Shown: positions 6,822-12,050, counted from the stretch's first letter. The stretch: 12,624 nt of DNA from Bacillota bacterium (GCA_021846145.1 JAJZCJ010000065.1:1-12624), one strand, 5' to 3'. Made by a program: numbers and translations. Notes: a model not told the origin generated them from the letters alone.

Positions 6822-7051
6822 ATGCATGGATTTATTATCGTTTTGTTAACAGAAGAAGAGGCACAGCAAGACAAAGCCAATTTACTCCGCCACATCGAAA
6901 ACCTCGTGTATCCGTACAAATACGTTTATTACCAAGGGAAATTTGGATTACGCCAGACCACGGTTGGGTCGAGAATATTTTCGACCTCACCGATGACCCG
7001 CGGGTAAGATACAAAGATCATTGGGTGGCTGGCATCGACTACCATTCTTGA
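6822..7051 (+). pseudogene. Small unknown gene with probable 1-nt frameshift
   Basis: An ATG with AAAGGG 8 nt upstream opens a frame starting MHGFIIVLLTEEEAQQD, which stays protein-like to about 6945 (YKYVYYQGKF) and then degrades, ending at 7007. If one T is added to the TTT near 6943-6948, the frame continues as WITPDHGWVENIFDL and DDPRVRYKDHWVAGIDYHS to a stop at 7049-7051, giving about 76 residues of normal composition. I do not recognise the family. It could be a broken gene, or a fragment, or a sequencing error in a short homopolymer. It lies between mazEF-2 and the Rpn genes and is preceded by a palindrome and an SD-hiding hairpin. Confidence 0.4.
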
Positions 7052-7065
7052 CCGGAATGGTAGTC
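7037..7065. terminator. Strong hairpin over the stop codon of the broken gene
   Basis: GACTACCATTC and GAATGGTAGTC form a perfect 11-bp stem with a 7-nt loop that contains the TGA at 7049-7051. It separates the small broken gene from the promoter of the Rpn genes. No T-run follows on either strand, so intrinsic termination would be weak; a processing or stability hairpin is equally possible. Confidence 0.35.
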
Positions 7066-7083
7066 CACCACCACAGCGCTATA

Positions 7084-7112
7084 TTCACAATCAATATGCA
7101 GGTGGTTATAAT
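7084..7112 (+). promoter_or_regulatory. Promoter for the Rpn gene set
   Basis: TTCACA (five of six -35 bases), a 17-nt spacer and a perfect TATAAT (7107-7112) form a good sigma-A-type promoter. Initiation would be near 7119, just before the truncated Rpn-associated frame. No other equally good promoter is seen before the full-length Rpn gene. Confidence 0.55.
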
Positions 7113-7142
7113 GGAGGTAGATGATGATCATATGAAAATCGC

Positions 7143-7568
7143 ATGACCAATGCCTGCCCGCGTGGGGTACTCGATATCTACCTGAACCGCCTAAACGGGG
7201 ATGAGGCACTCGCAGTGGTGGAACATCACTTAACGAATGCCACATGGACACCACAAGATCGTGTACGTCTCGCTTTTGCGTTTCACATGCACTTTGAGAA
7301 GCACACACAAGAAGAAGCGTTCGAAGAGGTATTGACGCTCACCCGCCAGATTCCCGGTCCAGAGGAACAGGATTATGTGACGGCGTTAATTTTAGGACTC
7401 AGCGGACGACAACTGAAGAAGAATCAAGAACATCAACTAAAGGAGATGCTAAAGATGACCAACGTAGTGCGAGAAATTGAGCAGGAAGCGCTACAAAAGG
7501 GACGGAAAGAAGGACGAAATGAAGGCCGCAAAGAAGTCAGCCTTGAATTCGCTCGAAATAACCACTGA
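7143..7568 (+). pseudogene. N-terminally and C-terminally truncated Rpn-associated protein remnant
   Basis: A 141-residue frame beginning MTNACPRGVLDIYLNRL, with a helical middle (FAFHMHFEKHTQEEAFEEV, then YVTALILGLSGR) and a charged tail GRKEGRNEGRKEVSLEFAR. It resembles the C-terminal half of a larger Rpn/transposase-like cytosolic protein family; the nuclease half is absent and the upstream sequence has stops. No SD precedes the ATG, but a four-codon frame (MKIA) overlaps it as ATGA. Its last 60 bases match the end of the full-length Rpn gene, and the tail NNH arises from an apparent 88-nt deletion that joins CTCGA to AATAACC and shifts the frame. I call it a remnant, though it could still be translated. 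Confidence 0.55.
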
Positions 7569-7604
7569 ACGTCAGACAAGCACGTGAAGGAGAGGTAGCG
7601 GATG
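7559..7604 (+). repeat. Intergenic repeat before full-length rpn, copy 1
   Basis: This 46-nt block, from TAACCACT through ACGTCAGACA and AAGGAGAGG to the ATG, recurs at 8496-8540 with three differences (two substitutions and one missing A). It carries the SD (7587-7595) for the gene that follows. The repeat shows that the Rpn genes arose by tandem duplication of a gene plus its leader. Confidence 0.85.
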
Positions 7605-8498
7605 CTCGAACTACTCAATCCCACGGTCGATTTTGTGTTCAAACGCATCTTTGGGGACGAACGCAACACGGATGTGCTCGTCCACTTTCTCAATTCGATC
7701 TTCGAATCGGCCAAAGAACCGCTCATCGAATCGGTCGAGATTCTTAATCCGTTTCTCGATAAAGAAGCGCTCACCGATAAAATGTCCGTGCTGGACATTC
7801 GCGCCCGTACCACCACCCGAACGCTAATCAATATCGAGATTCAGCTATGGAATGCCGGCGATATGCCAAAGCGTACGCTGTACTACTGGGCACGGTTATA
7901 CGCCGGACAAATGGAAGAAGGCGACCAATACCGGACATTGCAAAAGTCGATCACGGTGAATATTTTAGATTTTGACATCATGGATAACGAACAATATCAC
8001 AACGTCTTTCATGTGCATGAAGACACGACGGGACAACTGCTGACCGATGCACTGGAGATTCACTTCTTAGAATTGCGTAAACTACGGGAAGAAGCCGTCG
8101 GACTAGAACAACGGCTCGTGCGATGGATGTTATTTCTTTCTGCACGATCGCGAGAGCGGATGGGAGAATTAGCAAAGGAGGAACCTGCGATGCAAAAAGC
8201 ACTGACCACCTTGGAGTTTCTCAGTCAGGACGATCAGTCCAGAAGGTTGTATGAAGCGCGCCAAAAAGCACTGCACGACTATGCCTCCGCCATTGGCGAA
8301 GCCACGGATAAAGGCATTGAAAAAGGCCGGAATGAAGGGCGGAATGAAGGCCGCAAAGAAGGCCTGAAAGAGGGCCGCAAAGAGGTAAGCCTTGAATTCG
8401 CTCGAAAACTGCTGGCCGAAGGGGAATCCCATGAACGAGTGGCGCATCTGACGGGACTATCTCTTGCCGAGATCAAGCAACTGACCACTACAGAATAA
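7602..8498 (+). CDS. Rpn-family PD-(D/E)XK nuclease (full length, RpnL-like)
   Basis: A 298-residue protein of the Rpn/PDDEXK transposase-like family (TIGR01784 type). It has VDFVFKRIFGDE near the start, the catalytic pattern D65 in KMSVLDIRA and E79-I-Q81 in INIEIQ, RTLYYWARLYAGQM (91-104), and a charged, repeat-like tail of GxxEG units followed by the ending motif HLTGLSLAEIKQL. Known Rpn proteins are DNA endonucleases that promote recombination and can be toxic or antiphage. AAGGAGAGG lies 6 nt before the ATG. The gene contains a strong internal start at 8190 and is followed by a separate copy of its own C-terminal domain. It appears intact. Confidence 0.9.
   Translation: MLELLNPTVDFVFKRIFGDERNTDVLVHFLNSIFESAKEPLIESVEILNPFLDKEALTDKMSVLDIRARTTTRTLINIEIQLWNAGDMPKRTLYYWARLYAGQMEEGDQYRTLQKSITVNILDFDIMDNEQYHNVFHVHEDTTGQLLTDALEIHFLELRKLREEAVGLEQRLVRWMLFLSARSRERMGELAKEEPAMQKALTTLEFLSQDDQSRRLYEARQKALHDYASAIGEATDKGIEKGRNEGRNEGRKEGLKEGRKEVSLEFARKLLAEGESHERVAHLTGLSLAEIKQLTTTE
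8155..8328 (+). repeat. Segment duplicated at 8533-8706
   Basis: About 174 bases of the full-length rpn gene recur at an offset of 378 with roughly seven substitutions, most of them silent or conservative. The similarity starts at AGCGGATG (AGCAGATG in the second copy) and ends where the GxxEG tail begins, after which the two genes differ. Confidence 0.9.
8190..8498 (+). CDS. Putative internal small Rpn protein (RpnS-like) by in-frame start
   Basis: Inside the rpn gene, AAAGGAGG (8174-8181) lies exactly 8 nt before an in-frame ATG at 8190, a near-ideal translation start. The product would be the last 102 residues (MQKALTTLEFLSQDDQ onward). Published work on Escherichia coli Rpn proteins found that such intragenic small forms (RpnS) block the toxic full-length form (RpnL). 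The SD falls on conserved Lys-Glu-Glu codons, so protein constraint could partly explain it, but the same element occurs in the other Rpn gene of this window. Expression is predicted, not shown. Confidence 0.55.
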   Translation: MQKALTTLEFLSQDDQSRRLYEARQKALHDYASAIGEATDKGIEKGRNEGRNEGRKEGLKEGRKEVSLEFARKLLAEGESHERVAHLTGLSLAEIKQLTTTE

Positions 8499-8540
8499 CC
8501 ACTAAACGTCAGACAGCACGTGAAGGAGAGGTAGCAGATG
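8496..8540 (+). repeat. Intergenic repeat before the C-terminal rpn copy, copy 2
   Basis: This block is nearly identical to 7559-7604. It supplies the stop codon of the full-length gene, the SD AAGGAGAGG (8523-8531) and, 6 nt later, the ATG of the shortened gene. Confidence 0.85.
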
Positions 8541-8825
8541 GGAGAATTAGCAAAGGAGGAACCTGCGATGCAAAAAGCACTGACCACCTTGGAGTTTCTC
8601 AGTCAGGACGATCAGACCAGAAGGTTATATGAAGTGCGCCAAAAGGCGTTGCACGACTATGCCTCCGCCATTGGCGAAGCCACGGATAAAGGCATTGAAA
8701 AAGGCCGTCATGAGGAACGGCTTCATCTTGCCAAACGTCTGCTGGAAATGAGAGATAGTGTGGAGAAAATCATAGAATTGACAGGCCTATCGCGAGAAGA
8801 AATCCAGTATCTACTCCCCCATTGA
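8538..8825 (+). CDS. Stand-alone Rpn C-terminal domain (RpnS-like, possible antitoxin)
   Basis: A 95-residue protein that matches residues 187 onward of the full-length Rpn but lacks the whole nuclease domain. It begins MGELAKEEPAM, contains ALHDYASAIGEATDKGIEKG and ends with the variant LTGLSREEIQYL of the family's terminal motif, having no GxxEG expansion. It has two usable starts: ATG 8538 with AAGGAGAGG at 6 nt, and ATG 8568 with AAAGGAGG at 8 nt, the latter matching the internal start in the larger gene. Loss of 186 codons in frame between two AGCGGATG copies explains its origin. The ending is diverged from the full-length gene, so it came from a different paralogue or has evolved. Function as an inhibitor is inference. 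Confidence 0.7.
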   Translation: MGELAKEEPAMQKALTTLEFLSQDDQTRRLYEVRQKALHDYASAIGEATDKGIEKGRHEERLHLAKRLLEMRDSVEKIIELTGLSREEIQYLLPH

Positions 8826-8844
8826 ATGAGAACCATGCAACAGA

Positions 8845-9066
8845 TTGATCATACCCCATATTGTTCTCCGATCCTGCCAAGTTGGGGAACCTGTTTTTTT
8901 GACCAAAAACGGTAGAGGCCGCTATGTTCTTTTGGATATACAGGAATACGACAAACAGCAGGCGGAGATCAAGCTTTTGTCTAAGCTCTCCGAGGCAGAA
9001 GCGCTGATTAAGACCAGAGACGAATGGAAATCACTTGATGATCTCAAGAAAGCATTGGAGTTCTGA
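8845..9066 (+). CDS. Phd/YefM-like antitoxin, shortened, without visible toxin
   Basis: A 73-residue frame with a TTG start and no clear SD. EPVFLTKNGRGRYVLLDIQEY is the typical YefM/Phd core, followed by a helical region (LLSKLSEAEALIKTRDEW) and DDLKKAL. Between the first strand (IIPHIVLR) and CQVGEPVF the usual helix of about ten residues seems missing, so DNA binding or dimerisation may be lost. A RelE/ParE-type toxin would be expected right after the stop, but 9067-9277 contains no frame that resembles one. A frameshifted relative lies at 11131-11195. It is probably a decaying antitoxin. Confidence 0.6.
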   Translation: MIIPHIVLRSCQVGEPVFLTKNGRGRYVLLDIQEYDKQQAEIKLLSKLSEAEALIKTRDEWKSLDDLKKALEF

Positions 9067-9277
9067 GCGTGAAATTACCCTCAGATTAATCCCCAGCAAG
9101 CTATATTGGTTAGAGAAATTGACATCTAATGCCAAAAATCCCGCAGATACCTCCACAAAATTTTCACATCGATCAGTCACTACCAGACACATTTGTCCGA
9201 CTTTAGCCCTCTTTCCTAACAGTCGGGAAAATTCTCCGTGTGAACACGCTCAGAATTCCGGCACGCTTCGCGATGGT
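9067..9277. other. Convergent gap with no recognised gene
   Basis: This 211-base stretch separates the plus-strand antitoxin from the minus-strand Uma2 gene. I found no toxin frame, no hairpin with T-run and no repeat. The long plus-strand frame that crosses it is the antisense of the Uma2 gene. Confidence 0.5.
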
Positions 9278-9799
9278 TCAGCCTGCAAATATTTCGCGAA
9301 GTGTAATTTGCAAATCATCAAAAATACCCACTTTCATGACGTCTTCCACGCCATAAATATCGGGCAGGGCAAAAACATTCTCCCCAAATTGATAAACCTC
9401 AACCGTTTCACCATAAGGATCAACGATCCAATACTCCTTCACACCTGCACTTCGATACAGTTTGAGCTTCACCGTGCGGTCTTTGACAGCCGTGGTTTTC
9501 GACAAGATCTCCACCACGAGATCAGGTGCGCCCACACAACCTTTTTCCTGAATCTTGGATTGGTCGCAGATGACCGACAAGTCTGGAATCACCCACTCAT
9601 CAATGCCGTCTTTCAGGTACACGTCAAACGGTGCGGAAAACACTTCGCATGGTTTCCCTTTGAGATGAAGCCAGAAATTAGTATACAGATTACCAGAAAT
9701 GCGTTGATGAGTACTGGTTGGCGAAGGGGTCATATCGTAAATGACGCCGTCAATCCGTTCGTAACGCTCTGGCATATGGTTTCTTTGCATTTGCTCCAT
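9278..9799 (-). CDS. Uma2-family putative endonuclease (second copy)
   Basis: A 173-residue Uma2 (DUF820) protein and paralogue of the one in the rml operon. Shared motifs in order: ERYERIDGVIYDMTPSP (11-27), IPDLSVICDQ, GAPDLVVEILSKTT with the presumed active-site D and E, KDRTVKLKLYRSAG, KEYWIVDP. The fold is PD-(D/E)XK-like and the function of the family is open. The ATG at 9799 has GGAGGG 6 nt upstream. It stands alone, unlike its paralogue. A fragment of a third Uma2 gene, very close to this one in sequence, is present at 11667-11722. Confidence 0.85.
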   Translation of the reverse strand: MEQMQRNHMPERYERIDGVIYDMTPSPTSTHQRISGNLYTNFWLHLKGKPCEVFSAPFDVYLKDGIDEWVIPDLSVICDQSKIQEKGCVGAPDLVVEILSKTTAVKDRTVKLKLYRSAGVKEYWIVDPYGETVEVYQFGENVFALPDIYGVEDVMKVGIFDDLQITLREIFAG

Positions 9800-9840
9800 G
9801 AGAATCCCTCCATAATGGAAATTGTCCCTTACGTACCTGA

Positions 9841-9846
9841 ATTATA
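9841..9846 (-). promoter_or_regulatory. -10 box for the Uma2 gene
   Basis: A perfect TATAAT on the minus strand lies about 40 nt upstream of the Uma2 start. No convincing -35 is found at 16-18 nt upstream (TCCCGG), so the promoter call is tentative. Confidence 0.35.
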
Positions 9847-9997
9847 CTCGAATGTGCGTTAAGCCGGGAGTGATCACGCATCAGAAGACAACGAACATTG
9901 CAGATAACTCATTTTGCCAACACACAATACACAAACAATTAGGTTAGTTGTAGATATCACCGCCAACCCGCTGAGGATCCGTCCACCTTAGAAACTA
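9847..9997. other. Gap with no recognised feature
   Basis: Upstream of the Uma2 gene, I see no plausible frame with an SD, no long inverted repeat and no match to other parts of the window until the rmlA-like fragment begins. Confidence 0.4.
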
Positions 9998-10100
9998 CAC
10001 GATCATCACGCCAAAATCCGAGCCACTGCCAAGCAAATTGACGACTGACCCCATTTGTTCCTTACCCGTCACCACCAGCTGTTCCGTGAGGCTCACCTGC
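9998..10100 (-). pseudogene. Fragment of an rmlA-like nucleotidyltransferase gene
   Basis: Read on the minus strand it encodes LTEQLVVTGKEQMGSVVN and LLGSGSDFGV, matching residues 47-72 of the intact RmlA (ITELLVVTGKEHMGSVVN, LLGSGAEFGV). The DNA matches 5636-5730 closely but with scattered substitutions. Both ends are cut and a TAG follows, so it is a remnant of a diverged paralogue or an old partial duplication of rmlA. No start or SD belongs to it. Confidence 0.75.
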
Positions 10101-10117
10101 TAATATGATCCATTTAG

Positions 10118-10249
10118 ATGGAGAAGCTGCTCCTTAGAGATGTGTTTTATGTTGTTGAAGATGTAAAAGGCGGTCTGCGAATTGTCAAGGACAAGGAACC
10201 AACACCCGCACAAATAGAAGCGATGCGGATGCGTCTCTTCCCACGATAA
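10118..10249 (+). CDS. 43-residue open frame of unknown function, possibly chimeric
   Basis: ATG 10118 opens MEKLLLRDVFYVVEDVKG followed by a GLRIVKDKEPTPAQIEAM segment and ends MRLFPR at TAA 10247. The composition is protein-like, but only a poor SD is present and an in-frame stop lies directly before the ATG. The last codons and the following bases (10233-10254) are identical to part of the sat fragment at 11412-11433, where they are read on the other strand. The frame may therefore be the tail of a longer protein whose end was replaced. I do not recognise a family. Confidence 0.35.
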   Translation: MEKLLLRDVFYVVEDVKGGLRIVKDKEPTPAQIEAMRMRLFPR

Positions 10250-10272
10250 AGTGTATAGAGGTGATTTGGCCA

Positions 10273-10719
10273 TCATTGGAGTTCATTATTGCCTGACTGA
10301 TCTATTTGATCGGATACGATGATTCCTAATCGTTCCTTTAAGGCAATTTGTAGCACTTGAGAGAAATTCACATGATAACGTTCAGCCTCATCGTTCAACC
10401 ATTTCGGAAGGGTAAGTGTTTTTTTGATTGCTTTATTCGCCATCTCATCACGCACATCATTCATCCAAGCCGTGATGAACATTAAAAATGTACCGTTGGA
10501 AACTTCGATGTCTTGTGGTAAAGAGGGGATTGGGATTGCCTCACCGTTTTGTTCGGCGTCCCACAGCCAAAGCTCCATGGCTTCGCGCGCCATTGCCATC
10601 GCTTCCTCGATCGTATCACCCTCGGTGATGCATCCCGGCAAATCAGGAAACGTAACGGTATACCCAACTTCTCCGTCCTCTGCCGGATCAAATACAGATG
10701 GGAAAATGTATTTATCCAT
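10273..10719 (-). CDS. hicB: HicB antitoxin
   Basis: A 148-residue HicB-type antitoxin. The N-terminal part is the degenerate RNase H-like HicB domain (GYTVTFPDLPGCITEGDTIEEA, in which PDLPGC and TxGDT are the family hallmarks). The C-terminal part (KKTLTLPKWLNDEAE, HVNFSQVLQIALKERL, about 99-131) looks like a ribbon-helix-helix DNA-binding domain that represses the operon. AAAGGAG lies 8 nt before the ATG. It follows hicA by 23 nt, the usual toxin-first order. It should bind HicA and cover its active site. Both partners look complete. Confidence 0.92.
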   Translation of the reverse strand: MDKYIFPSVFDPAEDGEVGYTVTFPDLPGCITEGDTIEEAMAMAREAMELWLWDAEQNGEAIPIPSLPQDIEVSNGTFLMFITAWMNDVRDEMANKAIKKTLTLPKWLNDEAERYHVNFSQVLQIALKERLGIIVSDQIDQSGNNELQ

Positions 10720-10742
10720 CCACTAAGCTCCTTTCTGAAGGC

Positions 10743-10937
10743 TCATTGGAGCCTCGCTTGTTTTAGGATTGAACTCGCTGTCTTTGGTTTTAAGATTTGC
10801 GCTCCGTGATCGGGCACTTGGACTTTTCCGGACTTCGTTGGGTGTCGAAAGTGTTTGTGACTTCCTTTTAGGTTGACTAATTGCCAGCCATCTTGTTCGA
10901 GGAGTTTTATCATCTCCTTTGCCGTGTATCGAATCAC
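10743..10937 (-). CDS. hicA: HicA mRNA interferase toxin
   Basis: A 64-residue protein with the HicA double-stranded-RNA-binding-like fold: KEMIKLLEQDGWQLVNLKGS, then H27 in GSHKHFRHP, the catalytic histidine, and the closing KTASSILKQA motif. The GTG at 10937 is chosen because GGGAGG lies 7 nt upstream and the length fits the family; a frame start further upstream at 10982 would lie upstream of the promoter. HicA cleaves mRNA and is neutralised by HicB. It has a strong promoter directly upstream. Confidence 0.9.
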   Translation of the reverse strand: MIRYTAKEMIKLLEQDGWQLVNLKGSHKHFRHPTKSGKVQVPDHGAQILKPKTASSILKQARLQ

Positions 10938-10959
10938 GCGACCGCCTCCCGGCAAGAAT

Positions 10960-10989
10960 ATTATAGCACGTGTAAATAACACGTGTAAA
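10960..10989 (-). promoter_or_regulatory. hicAB promoter with two operator half-sites
   Basis: On the minus strand TTTACA (10984-10989), an 18-nt spacer and a perfect TATAAT (10960-10965) make a strong promoter. The 10-mer TTTACACGTG occurs twice (10980-10989 and 10967-10976), once over the -35 and once in the spacer, spaced 13 bp. Each contains the palindrome CACGTG. This is the natural binding place for the ribbon-helix-helix domain of HicB; binding is inferred. Confidence 0.65.
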
Positions 10990-11130
10990 CAATGGCAAAT
11001 AACATGTAAGCTATCTTCATTGATCGGGTTTGTCTCAAATGGGTTAGATCCAATACGACAATTGATGATGCTTCAGTTGGTAAACGGCACACCACACTAC
11101 AACGCTTTGGCCACTGGCGCGAAAATCCCA
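10990..11130. other. Gap with no recognised gene
   Basis: Upstream of hicA. A weaker ACATGTAA (about 11002-11009) may be a third, degenerate operator half-site. No frame with an SD or family resemblance was seen. Confidence 0.4.
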
Positions 11131-11195
11131 AACATGTTTTTTTGCTAAAAACGGTAGAGGCCGTTATCTTCTGATAAATTTCCGATGTTCAGGAA
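11131..11195 (+). pseudogene. Frameshifted fragment of a Phd/YefM-like antitoxin
   Basis: TGTTTTTTTG, a one-base-shorter variant of ACCAAAAACGG, and GGTAGAGGCCG-TAT-TTCT match the antitoxin gene at 8886-8935, where they encode PVFLTKNGRGRYVLL. Here one base is missing after the TTG, which destroys the frame. The match fades after GATGTTCAGGAA. It is a remnant with no start, lying against the end of the sat fragment. Confidence 0.6.
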
Positions 11196-11219
11196 ATTAT
11201 TGCATATATCACCGAGGAA

Positions 11220-11666
11220 TTTCGTGCCCGACAAGATCATGTGGTGATCATCCCCATGGGGGCAGGTCTTGGAGGTAGCCATTCCCTTGCACGCGTTGCA
11301 ATAGAATGCATGATCAAAAAATACAGGCGTGATCCCCAACTCTTCGACCGTAAAATTTGAAAATATGGCTTGCGCATCATACGTGCCATAATAGTTCCCC
11401 ACACCGGCATGGTCTCTTCCCACGATAAAGTGTGTACATCCAAAATTCTTTCTCACCAACGGATGAACCAACAGCCCATCCACATTCTCCAACGCACGCT
11501 TTTGGATATACTCATGCGCACGGTGGATTGGATTGCGCGTTTGAAAACCCACCACCGTCTTCCAGCCTTTTTGGGCAATCAACGCCCTTGTCACAGCAGG
11601 CGTATGCGGATAGTGAGTATATTCTTCCGCCAGCTCAAAAGGCAACACGTTAATTGGGTCACCCAC
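11220..11666 (-). pseudogene. sat: Sulfate adenylyltransferase (Sat) fragment with internal deletion
   Basis: About 148 residues are clearly Sat (ATP sulfurylase, sulfate plus ATP to APS): [20 protein letters not shown] with the nucleotide-binding [42 protein letters not shown] and LSGTK. The first 150 or so residues and everything after GTK are missing. In addition LLVHPLV is followed directly by RKNFGCTHF: the roughly 50 residues that normally lie between these blocks are absent, with the frame kept. The joint (about 11450) sits where intact Sat has two similar H-x-L-V segments, so the loss may have occurred by recombination between them. Residues are well kept, so the decay is recent. It cannot be an active enzyme as it stands. 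Confidence 0.85.
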
Positions 11667-11722
11667 AAACGGCGAGGAAAACACTTCGCATGGTTTTCCT
11701 TCGAGGTAAATCCCGAATTTAA
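11667..11722 (-). pseudogene. Uma2 gene fragment fused in frame to the sat fragment
   Basis: The minus strand reads [18 protein letters not shown], matching [16 protein letters not shown] of the Uma2 protein at 9278-9799; the DNA is alike from AAACGG onward. The frame continues directly into Sat (VGDPINVL). A TAA, which is also the rpn stop at 11730-11732, lies in frame just upstream, so the fusion has no natural start except a GTG at 11684. Confidence 0.7.
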
Positions 11723-11729
11723 GTGTAGT

Positions 11730-12050
11730 TTACTTCAATTCACTGCGAAGTACCTCTATCACGGCCAATGACAAACCCGTCACCTCTGCAATCAGATCCA
11801 CCTCCACGCCCTTAGCAATCAACCTCCTTGCCATCGCACGCTTGCTTTGTTCTATTCCCTGTTCTATCCCTTGCTCTAGCCCCTGTTCTATTCCTTCCGC
11901 CATACCACGCTCATGGGCAGCCAACTCCCGCAGCTCTGCTTCCCGTACCTTGGCCAGTTCATCCATCACCACTTTGCGTCGGTGTTCATACACCGCCCAA
12001 CTTTCCACATCTTGGCTGACTTCCTCCCACTGCTCAAATGCCTTTTTCAT
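11730..12050 (-). CDS. Putative internal small Rpn protein (RpnS-like) of the second nuclease
   Basis: AAAGGAGG (12059-12066, minus strand) lies exactly 8 nt before an in-frame ATG at 12050, giving a 106-residue C-terminal protein beginning MKKAFEQWEEVSQDVES. Position, SD and spacing equal those in the full-length gene at 7602-8498, although the downstream proteins are strongly diverged. This agrees with the RpnL/RpnS arrangement described for Escherichia coli. Expression is predicted only. Confidence 0.5.
   Translation of the reverse strand: MKKAFEQWEEVSQDVESWAVYEHRRKVVMDELAKVREAELRELAAHERGMAEGIEQGLEQGIEQGIEQSKRAMARRLIAKGVEVDLIAEVTGLSLAVIEVLRSELK

Noticed and set aside
9067..9180. Possible RelE/ParE toxin after the Phd-like antitoxin
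   Set aside because: A GTG after the antitoxin stop opens a frame that ends after six codons; the other frames give no RelE pattern.
9035..9862. A 275-codon plus-strand open frame
   Set aside because: It is antisense to the Uma2 gene, has no family resemblance, and its codons mirror the opposite-strand protein.
11874..11930. Short tandem repeats that might suggest a CRISPR or satellite array
   Set aside because: They are codons for the GIEQ/GLEQ tail of the Rpn protein, with no spacers.
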